NCBI RefSeq assembly: GCF_010015445.1
Contig: NC_053118.1
Span: 8,183,781-8,247,780 of the forward strand
DNA length: 64,000 nucleotides
Source of the DNA: Perca fluviatilis
Taxonomy: Eukaryota; Chordata; Actinopteri; Perciformes; Percidae
Direction: 5' to 3'
Shown here one piece after another: positions 45,561 to 58,237 of the stretch. Position 1 is the first letter of the stretch. Every line of letters starts with the position of its first letter. The notes below the pieces were generated by a model. The model saw only the letters and a list, made by a program, of their open reading frames with translations, did not search any database and was not told the origin of the DNA. The position numbers and the translations under genes were made by a program.

Positions 45561-45838
45561 AAAAAGTAAAGAGGAACGCTACAGCAGAGGATGTAGGCAC
45601 GGTATGTAACATTTTCGCCGTGCAACCTGAAGACACTAAAGCTGAAAAAGCAGGTGACTAAAAAGGCAGATACAGAGAGCTTAATACATGCTTTAAATGA
45701 TTAATTATCAAAATTGTTAAGTAATCTTCAGTGAGTCAACATCAGCTATTTAAGCTAATATGTTAGCAATCGGCAATTTCTTTTCAGATTAAATCAGGAA
45801 ACCAGGAGCACGGACTGGATGTATGTCAGAGCTTTAGT

Positions 45839-45839
<1 letters not shown>

Positions 45840-45902
<63 letters not shown>
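45840..45902 (+). repeat. (CA)n microsatellite
   Basis: About 31 CA units. Confidence 0.95.
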
Positions 45903-45908
<6 letters not shown>

Positions 45909-46475
45909 AGTGCACATGCATGGAGCCCATTCCTGCAGCAGCTCCTAGCCCCATATACAGCGAGGCTAATGGACGCCGCGGCTCATATCGACAGGCTGCG
46001 TGATTGACAGCTCCACAAAGAAGCCCTGCAGTTAAGGCTGAGCTTGTTGCAGCCATATTCCATGCAGCCCCCTTTACATGCCGCCATGTGGAGTAACGTG
46101 GAGTTCAGAAACCAATTCTTACTGCTACGCTTGTGTAACAAATTGTATCTTTAACCTATTTTAGCCTTGACGGAGACAACACCGTTGGACGCCGTTCACG
46201 GATCTGAAGCGTTTCCTAAAGCCTTTAATTCATTGACATCACAGAGCTGTGTTGTTCTGTTGCACCGCAGCTCAGGCACAGAGGACATGTGGATGCGGCA
46301 TACACATTTTCAAAATATGTAGGCTAGATGCATGTGTGTCTGTATAGAGTGCGTCTGTTAGGAGTGTGTTGCCTGCCTCTAGTCTCGGTCTGAGAGCAGT
46401 GAGATGAGGCGCTGATCCCTGATCCATCACTCATATCCCGTCCTACATGTTTCAGTGTGTGCGTTAGTGTGTGTC

Positions 46476-46895
46476 TAGTCTAAATCCGCCAGATGTCGCT
46501 TCTTTTCGGCCGGATGTCCGTCACCTTCCTCTGTCTTTGTGTTGGCGTTCTAACCTCCGGTGGATTTTGAGGACTATGGTTAACTGCTTCTCAGATCTCT
46601 GCAGGGTAAATCCAGACAGCTAGCTAGACTATCTGTCCAATCTGAGTTTTCTGTTGCACGACTAAAACTACTTTTGAACGTACACATGTTCCACCAAAAC
46701 AAGTTCCTTCCCGAGGCTATTTTGCAGAATCACCGTGGCTCCGTCCGGCGCCTAGCGCCGCCCAAGACGATTGTGATTGGTTTAAAGAAATGCCAATAAA
46801 CGAGAGCACATTTTTCTGCCATCCCAGAATGCTGTGTGGACTAGCCAGACCTTCCTCTGCAGCGCTGTGGAGGAAGGTCTGGCTATGCGAGACTA
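46476..46895 (+). mobile_element. MITE with TAGTCT ends and subterminal hairpin, copy 2
   Basis: Inverse orientation to 11845-12289. The ends are TAGTCTAAATCC and the complement of TAGTCTCGCATAG. The hairpin CCAGACCTTCCTC paired with GAGGAAGGTCTGG lies 10-14 bp from the right end. Long interior blocks match copy 1 (GACAGCTAGCTAGACTATCT, AAGACGATTGTGATTGGTTT). Confidence 0.7.
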
Positions 46896-47758
46896 GGATA
46901 GATATTGGCTCACGGACATTAAAATTGCTCAGAGTTTATTTAGTTTGTGTCTTTCTAAAGTGGAACCAAGTATGCATGGCCATGTAAGCAAACCAGAAGT
47001 CTAAAGCAGGCTATGTGCGCAAGTCATTTTGTTCTTAATGTGCAACGTTAGCTTGTGCACGTACCAACATTTCAGACATATTATCCTGGAGATTTACATT
47101 GATGAGGCCATTAGGAGGCTGTGTTATACTTACATAAGATGGCTGCTATATTAACATACCCAACAATGCTAATGGGACAGAGAAAAGAGCAGCAAGATGC
47201 AGAAATCTAACGCTGTAATGATGACCCTGATGATGGGCTGTTAGTGTGCCTTTCTCGTGTTCACCCAATGTGGCTTTTAAGCGCTGCTGAATTGGTTACT
47301 TGGGCTTTATTGTGTTTACTGCTGAGCAGTCTAAAAGGCTTTCTTTTATTGAAATGAGCCATTTCTTGCATTGAAGATGGTCAACAGCTTTACTGCAGCA
47401 GAAACAAAATGTCTGCCTTTTAGAAACAGAGAGCCTGCTGCATTTGTGGTTTCATCCTGTTATTTTATTTTCTACCGGTCCGATTTCAAGAATGAGAAAA
47501 AAATCATGTATTGAGCTGCCTAATATTTTACTATTATGTGTTTTTTTCTGTTCTTTTTATGGTATTTGAAACAGCAGCTATGCTAATGTGACCATTCCTT
47601 AAAACACACTGTGTTCTTATGAAGCCAGCAGGCCGAAAGAGTTACAGTGTGTAGTTTCTGTAGTTTCACCCAACCTCCTGTGTTGTGTTCGTACGCAGAC
47701 ACGTGTGCAGATGTCACCATGACGACATTTCGAGATGATGCTTTGGGACAATGAAGAC

Positions 47759-47761
<3 letters not shown>
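46896..47761. other. intergenic, no gene seen
   Basis: Unique sequence without recognised features. Confidence 0.4.

Positions 47762-47800
<39 letters not shown>
47762..47800 (+). repeat. (TA)n microsatellite
   Basis: About 18 TA units. Confidence 0.9.
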
Positions 47801-47802
<2 letters not shown>

Positions 47803-48670
47803 CTGTACAACGTTTTCTTTTTCATGAAATCAGGCCCTCTGTCTAATCATATTAAAGACGTCATTCTTTCAGTTGATATTGTGCTTACTGTACATGCTGC
47901 ATATTCCTAAATGAATTAGTTTTTTTTCACCAAATGACCACACAGCAGACCTGGGGCCATGTCATATTATTCCAACACAGGAATACTGCACACAGTGCAC
48001 AGAGAGGTGTCCTGACCACACCTGGTCAGTACAACAAGAGCCTGTAAAGTGTGTTAATACTCACATTACAGCTAATCTGCTCCTACATTCATCTGGGCGT
48101 ACGGTAATTAGGCTGAGAGGAGAAACTGGGCAGGAATAAAACCTTGTCTCTGCGATTCATCGAGGCTCCGGTATGAAGCAGCAGAAGCAGCTGAGTCATA
48201 CAGGAACAGCTACAGCAGGGAGGGTTAGAAAGCCCAGGCCGCCGGCATACCCGTTAGAGATGAAGTGTAACAGCTGATGGAGATGTCTTCGTCTCCGTGC
48301 TTTCTGATCGTCTGGTATCAGACCGCAGGCAGTGGGCAGACACACGTACTGTAGAACAGGTAACTGCCACCTTTGGATTGCTGCTGTTTTAATGTCTGAT
48401 TTTGTGGTATTGTTGTCATTATTACTGTTGCTGTTTGTGACAGTATTAATTAACAGCATTATCATTGATATTGATATGAAAAAACTTGTAGACATACTGT
48501 ACATCCACAGCCTCCCCAACACTGACAGCCTCCTATCCATCAACCACTCTATTTATTTACTATACAGTATATTTCAGTATATTTCATGTTTGTATTCTTT
48601 TTTATGTAGCCACCCCTTCACACACTCACCTTTTTATATCTTTATTATTTTTTCTTAGTTATTTAATTAT

Positions 48671-48673
<3 letters not shown>

Positions 48674-48740
<67 letters not shown>
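48674..48740 (+). repeat. (CT)n microsatellite
   Basis: About 33 CT units. Confidence 0.95.
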
Positions 48741-48741
<1 letters not shown>

Positions 48742-48759
48742 ACTCCTGTGCCCCCACCA

Positions 48760-49130
48760 GGGGCCAACCATGGGTGACGTCACCCATTGGTCTGTGGAGA
48801 TCTGCTTACACTCTACGTTACGTTACACACTTTCAGTAGCAATCACATCATAGCCACACCCTAAAACACCCCCCTGCTTTATCGTCGATTTTAAAATCAA
48901 CGAGACCATAATTTAAAAAATGAACATCATTCTGTATTGCAGAAGACTTGAAACTAACGATTGAGACCATAAACTCATTATGAAAATGTTTACTGAGGTA
49001 AATAAATCAAGTAAGAAGTTGGTCACTTTCTCATAGACTTCTACAGAAACCGACCTCCTTTGGCAACCGCTTGTGTCGCCCCCTGCTGGAATTCAGATAG
49101 AATGCAGGTTTAAGGCACTTGCAGCACTTC
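48760..49130 (-). mobile_element. dispersed teleost repeat containing a CRE palindrome
   Basis: Contains GGGTGACGTCACCCATTGG near 48773 and GTGTCGCCCCCTGCTGG near 49073, both hallmarks of a very frequent short fish repeat. TGACGTCA is a perfect CRE site. Boundaries approximate. Confidence 0.5.
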
Positions 49131-50058
49131 GCCGAACTGGATGGTTTGTCCATTACTATTTACAGTCTGTGGCCCCCACCACATTATTAAGGTACGTGAG
49201 CTGTGAGGGCCGCCTGCTGCCTCCCACTCAAATCTCTGAAGAGGACCACCAGTGGGGTCTTTAAAGGTCTAAGCCCTGGATCTGTGTGTTACATCGATCT
49301 GTGTGTTCCAACGTTACAAAGTAGCTGCGGCTTAAAGAGTGAATACTGGAAATACAGCAAAGTACTTAGTGTTTCTACAGCCTGTGTGCCAAAGGGGCGC
49401 GCATTAGGACACACAAATGGGCCAGTCCATATCAATATATAGCAATACGTAAGCAATATGCATAGACACACGTGATTAGAAAGTATACAGTAGATATGTA
49501 GCGGTGAAAAGAAGCCACAATAGGGTCATCATCACATTACTGCAGCAGGCTTTCTGAGTGCTCTCTCAGCCACATCAGCACATCTGCAGGATGACTGCCC
49601 TTCTGGTTAACTGTTAAATGTGTTCATTACATTCAGGTTACATGGCCTTTAAATACGTTTTATGATTGTTCATAAAACTGAAGCTTAATAAATGATAACT
49701 ACAGTGGAAGCGCTGTGGTAGTGTGACCAGGCCAGTGTCATGAAGTTGGCAGTGAAACACAGAGAATTTCATCAGCTGGACCCTGGGCTGAACCCTAACG
49801 AGGACTTCTTACATCACGTCATTATTACCGGTGTTTCTATTTTTCCGTCGGTGTTGCACTATAGGCGTCATTAAAGGAAAACCCAAATGGTTTGTGTGCA
49901 CTTGTGTTCGGCAAACACCCCTCCATGAAGCCTGCAGGTGGAACTTTCCAGTGTCTCTGAGTCTCCATCGTCGTTAATATGACAGCCAGCAGACACCAGC
50001 TGTCCACTTGTCATCTCCTTTACCCTCCTTACCTACCGCTGAGTCAGCCTGCATCTTT

Positions 50059-50059
<1 letters not shown>

Positions 50060-50110
<51 letters not shown>
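50060..50110 (+). repeat. (CT)n microsatellite
   Basis: About 25 CT units. Confidence 0.95.
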
Positions 50111-50114
<4 letters not shown>

Positions 50115-50734
50115 AAGCACACCAGTCTCTGTGAGTGCATATGTTATCAGCAGTCACGCGGTGATTCAGAAGGCATATCAGCATCGTCACTATCATCATT
50201 ACCATCATCACCACCAACCACTGAAACAGCATCCTCCGTGAGTTAGGTCACTGTGCCATCGCTGCAGGACAGCGACCATCCAATCCACATGGGCTGAGAT
50301 GAACGCCGCGAGCCGGTTACCCTGGGAGCTGTAGTCCAGTTGTGTTTCATGTCAACATCTGCCTCTCCACAGAGGAGTGTCTGCTCAGGCAGAGATGACA
50401 CCAGACACTCCTTAAAATACAAGACATAATGCTGCTTATTGCTGCGGCGTTCTTCCGACTATACTTCTCATCAAAATGCACACATTTACATTAGGCCTTC
50501 TTCACAGAAGACAACTTGTCACAGCACGGTAAGCACTGTAATTGATCAAATGAAGGATGGCTGAATTCCATTTAGCTGCTTCAGCTTCAGGGTCCTGGTA
50601 TTTTGTAGCTTCCTTTTAAAGAGAGCAATATGTCCTGAGCTAAACGTATTTTATTTTAGACACCTACAACAATCTAAATCAGTTTAGGTGAATATTTTTT
50701 AGCCTTTTCCCTTGCTGTCAGACAGCCCTTTTAC

Positions 50735-50960
50735 AGATAAGATAAGATAAGCCTTTATTGTCTCCAATAGGAGAAATTTGTCTTGGGCAGTCTAGAGAAC
50801 AAAAAATGGCAAGACATCGCACAGAAAACACACGATAAACTTACAGTAAACATGCATAAAACATAAGCATACATTATCTCATCCAAATGCGTTCAATAAA
50901 CCTTCGATAAACCTTACACAAGACCCCCCCCCACCTTCCCCCACGCTCACAGAAGAAAGA
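50735..50960 (-). mobile_element. dispersed retroelement 3' fragment
   Basis: It begins with three AGATA-type units and AGCCTTTATTGTCTCCAATA, then AAATTTGTCTTGG, a pattern of a frequent fish LINE tail related in style to that at 45346. No open frame. Confidence 0.5.
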
Positions 50961-51368
50961 GACTGCACATCCTCCCCCTCATATTGCACTTACTACCCAG
51001 ATTGCACATTGCCCATTAAACCATGCTGTGATGAATAACTTAAATGTTAAAAAATATTGCACCAGTGCCCTACCAGATATTGCACATTCGACAACGATAA
51101 TGGTGAGTACCACAAATATTACCTATGCTTAAGCTCAGCACATTCAACCCCCAAAAAAAAAATATATACACACACACACACATCTTATCTTTTATTTTTG
51201 AGTAATTTGATTAAAAGCGGCGCAAAAGAGAATGTTTACCTGTTCAGCTTGCAGTTTGGTAACCTCACTTATTAATTCCACCGGCCACACTTCTTCTATT
51301 GCAGTAATGCAAATATGTGTGCATAATGTGTTCATAATCAATTCACTCAAATAGTTACATATTAAAAT

Positions 51369-51823
51369 TAGCCTAGAAATCTAGACGCACCCTGGTGGCA
51401 GCAAATTTATTTTGCAGCCAGGGGGGTCTAGGCACTCTCCGTTGGCTTGCGAGCTGGAAAAACCAAATTTTGGTCAGGCCAATCACACCGTGTATAGAGT
51501 CGGTGGGCGGGGCTTATGGCTGCTGCTGCTGGGAACAGCGGTCTTCTGTTAAGCTTTTCTTTGAGAAAAGAACAAAGAACGGCACTGAAATCATTCTTAA
51601 AAAAGGAAGATGTGTTCGGAGTTTTGCCGACCGGATACGGCAAAAGTTTAATCTATCAACTAGCTCCTCTACCTTCTTCGTTGCTCTGCCTGGTTGTAGC
51701 GCTATCCTATTGCGTGCCGAGGGAATTTGAAAGACAACCGTTTATCCCGCCCCTCGGATTGAGCCCTGTCAATGGTGAGTTCCCAGACCCGACATCTTGA
51801 TGTGGGTCTGGCTTGTCAGGCTA
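51369..51823 (+). mobile_element. MITE with TAGCCT ends carrying a helicase gene fragment
   Basis: Ends TAGCCTAGA (51369) and the complement of TAGCCTGAC (to 51823). A hairpin CCAGACCCGACATC paired with GATGTGGGTCTGG lies about 10 bp from the right end. This is the same architecture as the elements at 21506 and 46476. The middle encodes a RecQ-like helicase segment. Confidence 0.6.
51516..51774 (+). pseudogene. RecQ-type DNA helicase N-terminal fragment inside a MITE
   Basis: The open frame from the ATG at 51516 encodes KEQRTALKSFLKKEDVFGV followed by LPTGYGKSLIYQLAP. This matches the Q-motif/motif 0 (RxEQ) and Walker A (PTGxGKS) of RecQ-family superfamily-2 helicases, which normally span several hundred residues. 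DEAH, the remaining helicase motifs and the RQC/HRDC domains are absent. A consensus-like donor (AATG|GTGAGT) follows at 51774/51775, so the piece looks like a first coding exon left over from an autonomous parent. It lies wholly within the element 51369-51823. It is therefore a transposon-carried relic rather than a host recq gene; the Walker A part is certain, the origin is inference. Confidence 0.65.
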
Positions 51824-52528
51824 GTGCTGAATTGTAAATTGTAAATTGGGAACCATATGCCTTTGTGACATCTTATTGCCTCTTTAAGTGCGGCATTAAA
51901 CAGTTGCCTCAATCAATGTCATTCAGAGACTGGAGGTGTTTTGCATTGTGCTGTTTCATGCCCGAAGGTGCATCGAGAAACACCATGGAAACAATCAATC
52001 AAGTCTGGCACCACACAGCGCTGCAAATGAGCCCAGTGTGGAGCCCAGTGGGTTTGAGTTCATCTGTAGTTTTCATGATCTAAACTGTCAGCTCCAGTTC
52101 CACCCTTCTTATGCTTATCATTATTCTTACTGGAGCGCCTGTCTGTGCTGAATTACAAAAAGATAAACAAAACCGTGCACGATGAACCCATCTGTCAGAT
52201 AAAACTCTGATTTGCTTTTAACGTTAACACCGTGGTGCGTATGAGGGGTCAAAAGTCCGACAGTTACAGTCACCTCTTACAGGAAATGACTCGTTTGTTA
52301 TTTGGACGTGGCTCGTTCACAGTGCACAGGAAAATGTTGAGTTCATCTGCAGAGTCATTGCACAGATTGAATCTCTCTTGTTCTGTAATATAATATACCA
52401 TATGAAAGGAAAAGCACATGAACATTTCATGAAGGTATTTCCCCCCGGCGTTGTGTTTCATCTGTTTGGATCTGCGAGGCTTCAGGAGGTTTCTGAGAGA
52501 CAGGAGCGTTGGATCAGCGCAGGTCTGA

Positions 52529-52535
52529 CACACAC

Positions 52536-52587
<52 letters not shown>

Positions 52588-52875
52588 ACACACACACACA
52601 CACACAGGTTTGTTGCACTATCGTTGTGGGGACCAGTCATTGATATAATGCATTCCCTAGCCCCTTACCCTAACCTTAACCATCACAACTAAATGCCTAA
52701 CCTTAACCCTTACCCTCACCTTAACCATAACCTAATTCTATCCCTAATCCTAAAACCAAGTCTTAACCCTCAAACAGCCCTTTAAACTTGTGGGCATTTT
52801 GGCCCCACAAAGCTGTCGGGACCCCACAAGTATACTGGACTCCTGGTTTTTGAACCCACGAATATAGTTAAACAA

Positions 52876-52937
<62 letters not shown>
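52529..52937 (+). repeat. (CA)n-bounded dispersed repeat, copy 5
   Basis: Core 52607-52876 with the same landmarks as copies 1-4, between long (CA)n tracts. A few bases are missing in the GGGGTCCAGC block. Confidence 0.88.
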
Positions 52938-52941
<4 letters not shown>

Positions 52942-53212
52942 CAATGTTTCATCTACTTTTTTTTTTTTAACCCAAATCAATAAACCAATGTAACAGCAAA
53001 CGAAAGCCAAACATCTTTTCTTTCTCCCATCAATTTTAGAAATAAACTGTGTGGAGTCGTGGATGAGCTGCAGTCACGACCATAAATGTGACAGATGTTG
53101 ATAGTAGCATCACCCTGAAGAAAAAACATCCCTGCCATCATCGTAAAGCAGGAAATCAAAAGTGTAATCATCAGCAGTAAAATCCAGAGAGAACAGGATC
53201 AGGGAGCGGTTT

Positions 53213-53214
53213 AC

Positions 53215-53251
<37 letters not shown>
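53213..53251 (+). repeat. (GA)n microsatellite
   Basis: GA run with one A insertion. Confidence 0.85.
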
Positions 53252-54681
53252 ATGGATTCATGGAGAGAAGAAATCAGGAAGGTAGAGACAGAGATAAGAC
53301 ACAGAGATAAAGACAGAGGCAGACACAGAGAGAGGCGGAACAGACAACAGGCTAAAAACTGACTGACTGATGGGGTTTAATTACCCGTAAAATAGGCAGT
53401 AAGGTTCTCTTCCTACCTACTCTTAGTGTTGGTAATATGCTGTTAGCCTCCTCACTGTCAGTCTCCTGACACACACACACACACAGAGACACAGACACAC
53501 ACACACACACACACAATTTGAATTCAAAGCGACTTTATCGGCATCGTATCAGTAGCAAGGTTGCCAAGGCATCAAAATGTAATTTGTGCAAATATTCGGA
53601 CAGAATAGACACAGATCTTTTTCTCTCTGTCTCTTGTTTCCTCCTCAGGTTGCCTTGACCCCCCCCCCCTCGTGTTAGCTGAGCCGGCTGGAGGCTTTAA
53701 CCACAGCAGCACAAAGAGCCCAGGGCTCTGTGGTGGACACGGCTCTCCATCAGCGCTGCTCTCTCTGCTCACGTGTCTGTTCTACTTGCTGCAGTCGTCT
53801 GAACGGCTGGTTGAATTTCGGGCTTCTTTTTATCCTCCTTCTCTTGGCCCTCTCTGCGACATGGATCTCTCTGCATGAAAAAAAAAAAAAAGGCATCTGA
53901 TTTTTAGATAAAAGGCGCATCACCGTTGATAATCTGAGGAGGTGGAAGCTATATATATATCCAGCCAACAGTGCATCTAACACTGGGTTTTATCACCTGC
54001 AGGATATTGAAACCTCACCTTTTATCAGCAGCTTGCATTTGTGTTGACAGTTCCACATGATGGAAATCATCAACCTAAAGTAATCCAGCCTAAAGGAAAC
54101 AAAACGTAAAATAAATATGATCATTTGTTACATCATCCGTGTGGCCTGTGTTTGTAATATGGGTCCTGGTTTTAAAATAGCGCACAAATCTATTCATAGA
54201 GATCCTCGCACCGGCCCCTTACTGTCAGGACGAGCCTGGTGCAGAGTCAACTCTCATTCATGTCACTGTGAGTCCTCTTTTTGTCTCCTATAATCTCACA
54301 CTCACATGCTTCATTTGCAACAGCAATTACTTTTCGAAAGACTAAGAAATCAGTGTTAGAACAGGACCCCGACAGGACCAAACCTTGGTGTCAAAATCCT
54401 TCCACCGTAGAACCGAGCACTCAGTGGACTGGAATAAATGGTGCAAGTGAACGTGAACCGTGCAGCAATTAAACCATTTTGTTGTACAGAAACTAAAGTT
54501 CTTCAGGCATGGCTGGGCACCTATAGCTGCTCCTTCACCTCCAGTATTTAAAAGGCAAGAAGAATTGTGACCCTGTTTTTTTAGAAAATCACTAAGGTGT
54601 TACAGAAGAAGAATACCAACACTAGTTAGTGTTCTTGTCCTGTCTATCACAGGACTGACTCATATTCACATTCATACTTAT
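53252..54681. other. intergenic, no gene seen
   Basis: A (CA)n tract is at 53470-53515 and a poly-A run at 53877; otherwise unique sequence. Confidence 0.4.
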
Positions 54682-54685
54682 TTAA

Positions 54686-54998
54686 AGGGATACGCCACCG
54701 TTTGTTGAAATAGGGCTTATCACGGTCCCCCCTAGCTGTAGATAGGTGGGCCAACGCATTTCTTGTGCATGCATTGTTTTAGTCCGGTGCAACACCGGCA
54801 GCGCCGCCGCTAGTTAGCTTAGCGTAGTGAATGGAATCCTATGTTGCCGGTTAGCATGTTGTGGGTAAAAGTGAGCCAACAAAAGACAAAAAAAACAACC
54901 TCATTACTTGCACTGAGACAAAAAATGCATTGGCCCACCTATCTACAGCCAGGGTAGACCGTGATAAGCCTTATTTAAACAAACGGTGGCGTATTCCT
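54686..54998 (+). mobile_element. TTAA-type MITE (AGGGATACGCCACC ends), copy A
   Basis: The ends AGGGATACGCCACCGTTTG and the complement AAACGGTGGCGTATTCCT are flanked by TTAA (54682-54685 and 54999-55002). A duplicated TTAA with AGG ends suggests a Kolobok-like element. The interior is partly self-complementary. Confidence 0.8.
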
Positions 54999-55736
54999 TT
55001 AACCAATTTAAAGTCATCCATTAACCTGCACATCTGTGGACAGTGGGAGGAAACGCACACGCACAAAACATGCACACACAGAAAAGCTCCAGTCTGCCAG
55101 CCTTTACTTCAGGGTTCAACGTGAAAGCTGGCAGCTACATTATAGAGCTTAGTATTTAATGCTCTGTGTGGGGCCAGCTTACCTAAACTATTGTCTGTCC
55201 CTCGGTCTGCTGTGCAGATGTCCATGTAATGGGCCAGTGATAACCACAGGCATCATACAGTTATATGGTTTTATAACACAATATCTTCAATCACAATGAC
55301 TCACTTCAAATGAAATGTTAAATGGTTCGCAGGTCTGTGCCTTTTATATGCAAGATACAAATCAGATTTTGAAATGATCCAGATCATTTCATGACACATT
55401 TTTAAGATTCATTCACAGATTCACGCTTTCTCACAAACTTCATCCTTCTCGTAATCAGAGATCAGAGTTTAGTTTATAATAACATATACTGTATACTGTA
55501 CACGGAGCTCTTTCTTCTCATCTGTTTAAAATGAAGTTAGGTCCTACAGAACAGGTTTTAAAAAAAGACTTTAGTTTTGTGATATTTTGTGCCATAGCTT
55601 GCGTATATATACTGCATCTTTGACACTGTAAATATTGTTTCACATACTTTAGGCAGACGTAATGAATCAGTGCTTTGCACGTAATAACATTTTACATTTC
55701 TCATCAAAGTGTCTAGAATGCATTAAAGGAATACGC

Positions 55737-56150
55737 CACCGTTTGTTGAAATAGGGTTATTCACCGTCTCCTCTATATTTATATAGGTGGGCAAACGCAT
55801 TTTTGTCTCAGTGCATGCATTGTCTTAGTCCGGCAGCTCCGGCCCTAGCTTAGCTTAGCGTCCCAAATCAATATCTGCATAGGAAATCGTCTAGTCATAA
55901 TCTGTATTGCTATTTGTACTCATTGTGAATACGCAGACAATAAGAAGTAATTAGGTTGTTTTATGTTGTTGTTGGCTCACTTTTAATCACGACATGCTAA
56001 CCGGCAACAAAGGATTCCATTGCCTACGCTAAGCTAACCTAGCACCGGCAAACACAAAAGGTGGGCAAACACATTTTTGTGTTTGCCCACCTATATAAAT
56101 ATAGAGGAGACGGTGAATAACCCTGTTTCAACAAACGGTGGCGTATTCCT
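55737..56150 (+). mobile_element. TTAA-type MITE (AGGAATACGCCACC ends), copy B
   Basis: Same family as 54686-54998, about 740 bp further on, flanked by TTAA (55733-55736 and 56151-56154). Its arms are longer and more perfect (AGGAGACGGTGAATAACCC near 56105 complements GGGTTATTCACCGTCTCCT near 55754). Confidence 0.85.
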
Positions 56151-56154
56151 TTAA

Positions 56155-56937
56155 GACAGCATGTCCCAAGAAAACGGCCAGTTAGCTGGATACTCCACCA
56201 CCAATTTTTCCCTAAACAAACTGTGCAACCAGTTTTACATTAGCTATGACACAAAAAATAAGAGCAGGTGAATTTCTAAGACTGATATCTTCAAATTGGC
56301 TGACGCTGCATGGTGCACGCTGCACAGAGTGAATAATCCTCACGTTATTGTGCACTTGTGACACTTCATCATAACCTAAACCACAGTGCCTTTGTTGTAT
56401 TCCTCATCCTGCCCCCCCCCCCACCCCCCCCCAGTCACTTCCTCCTCATCTGCAGCTGCAACAAAAGCAGCCTTCCTCCGTAACAGCCAGCCATTTCAGA
56501 CTGAAGTCCCCGTGTTTAGCAGAGCTCTCCAGGGAAAAGCCTCTCATTGTGTAACAGGCTGTCTGCCCGTCACACTGCTGTGTGGAGGTGTGAAACGCAG
56601 CGGCGCAGCCCGCTCGCATATATGAATATTTGACTGCATTAAAGATTGCCCAGCGTACATTAGCTTTTAGAAAGCACAAAGTCAGAGTAGATGAATGGAG
56701 GTAGGAAAGATGGAGGGATGAACGAATGAATCAGGGTGTTAATGGACAGGAAGCTGGGAGAGACGTTTTTAAAGGGTCAATTCTCCCAAATAAAAATCAA
56801 ATATCTAGCCATGGAGATGGTTTTGGTTTCCTTAGTCCTTATTTCAAGATATCTGTCTCTGAATTATCTTGAATGATCTTGCTAAATGGCAATTTGCAAG
56901 CTAGCTAGCTGGCAGGGCTGTATCCAGTGTCATGTCC

Positions 56938-56974
<37 letters not shown>

Positions 56975-57540
56975 ATCGGTTCAGCTGGGAGAAGGGATCC
57001 AGTGGTCAAGTTCGCTACGTTCCACATGCTCCATTAGCTTTTTTAGTCCATTAAATAAATGAAATAAACTCTGAAATATTCATACAACCGTACACCTTCT
57101 GAATTCAAGACTCGACGACTGCCTCAGTTATCGTAAAACACACTTCCTTCAAACACGGCAGGAACAAAAGAAACTAACAACTGCTCCACCAATCACCAAC
57201 TCTGATTTGGTTGAAATGAAGCAGTAATTCATGGAGTTGGATGTGAAAAGATTCTGGCTCTACTCGCTGTTTTACCCCGCTGTCTCTCTCTGCTGTTCTC
57301 TATCGTATCGAGACTATCTCTCTACGGAGTTACATACTCCATGTGTACAGGGGGAACTGGTTACATATTCCACTCCTTGGAGAGATAGCCTCTTCACTCA
57401 GAGAACCAAGGTTACCTTGTAACCAAACGTTGTGGGGGCCGACCACAGACCTAGCGCAGCATTCAAACGTTGATTTGCGATCGTAAATGTCTGTGTGAAT
57501 GAAGCTGGGAAGCTTGGAGCTTTCTACTCGTAGTGTCCGT
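56155..57540. other. intergenic, no gene seen
   Basis: Contains a poly-C stretch (56412-56433) and a (CA)n tract (56940-56971). No exon recognised. Confidence 0.4.
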
Positions 57541-57551
57541 CAGGGGGTCAG

Positions 57552-58237
57552 ACCTATGTTCCCACAGCCCAATGGTCCCACAGCCCTATGGTCCCACAGC
57601 CCTATGGTCCCACAGCCCTATGTTCCCACAGCCCAATGGTCCCACAGCCCTATGGTCCCACAGCCCTATGTTCCCACAGCCCAATGGTCCCACAGCCCTA
57701 TGGTCCCACAGCCCTATGTTCCCACAGCCCAATGGTCCCACAGCCCTATGGTCCCACAGCCCTATGTTCCCACAGCCCTATGGTCCACAGCCCTATGGTC
57801 CCACAGCCCTATGGTCCCACAGCCCTATGGTCCCACAGCCCTATGTTCCCCGCCCAATGGTCCCACAGCCCTATGGTCCCACAGCCCTATGTTCCCACAG
57901 CCCAATGGTCCCACAGCCCTATGGTCCCACAGCCCTATGTTCCCACAGCCCTATGGTCCCACAGTCCTATGGTCCCACAGCCCTATGTTCCCACAGCCCT
58001 ATGGTCCCACAGCCCTATGTTCCCACAGCCCTATGGTCCCACAGCCCAATGGTCCCACAGCCCTATGGTCCCACAGCCCTATGTTCCCACAGCCCAATGG
58101 TCCCACAGCCCTATGTTCCCACAGCCCTATGGTCCCACAGCCCTATGTTCCCACAGCCCTATGGTCCCACAGCCCTATGTTCCCACAGCCCTATGTTCCC
58201 ACAGCCCTATGGTCCCACAGCCCAATGGTCCCACAGA
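57552..58237 (+). repeat. 16-bp VNTR, left block, about 43 units
   Basis: The unit CCCTATGGTCCCACAG has variants at two positions (TATGTT or TATGGT; CCTATG or CCAATG). Because 16 is not a multiple of 3 and the unit lacks stops in any register, all three + frames stay open, giving Pro/Ser/Tyr-rich frames of 241-281 residues that are not genes. Confidence 0.95.

Noticed and set aside
46476..46895. Helitron classification for the hairpin-ended MITEs
   Set aside because: The hairpin and CTAG end fit, but short inverted repeats occur at both ends and no 5' TC start is evident; left unresolved.
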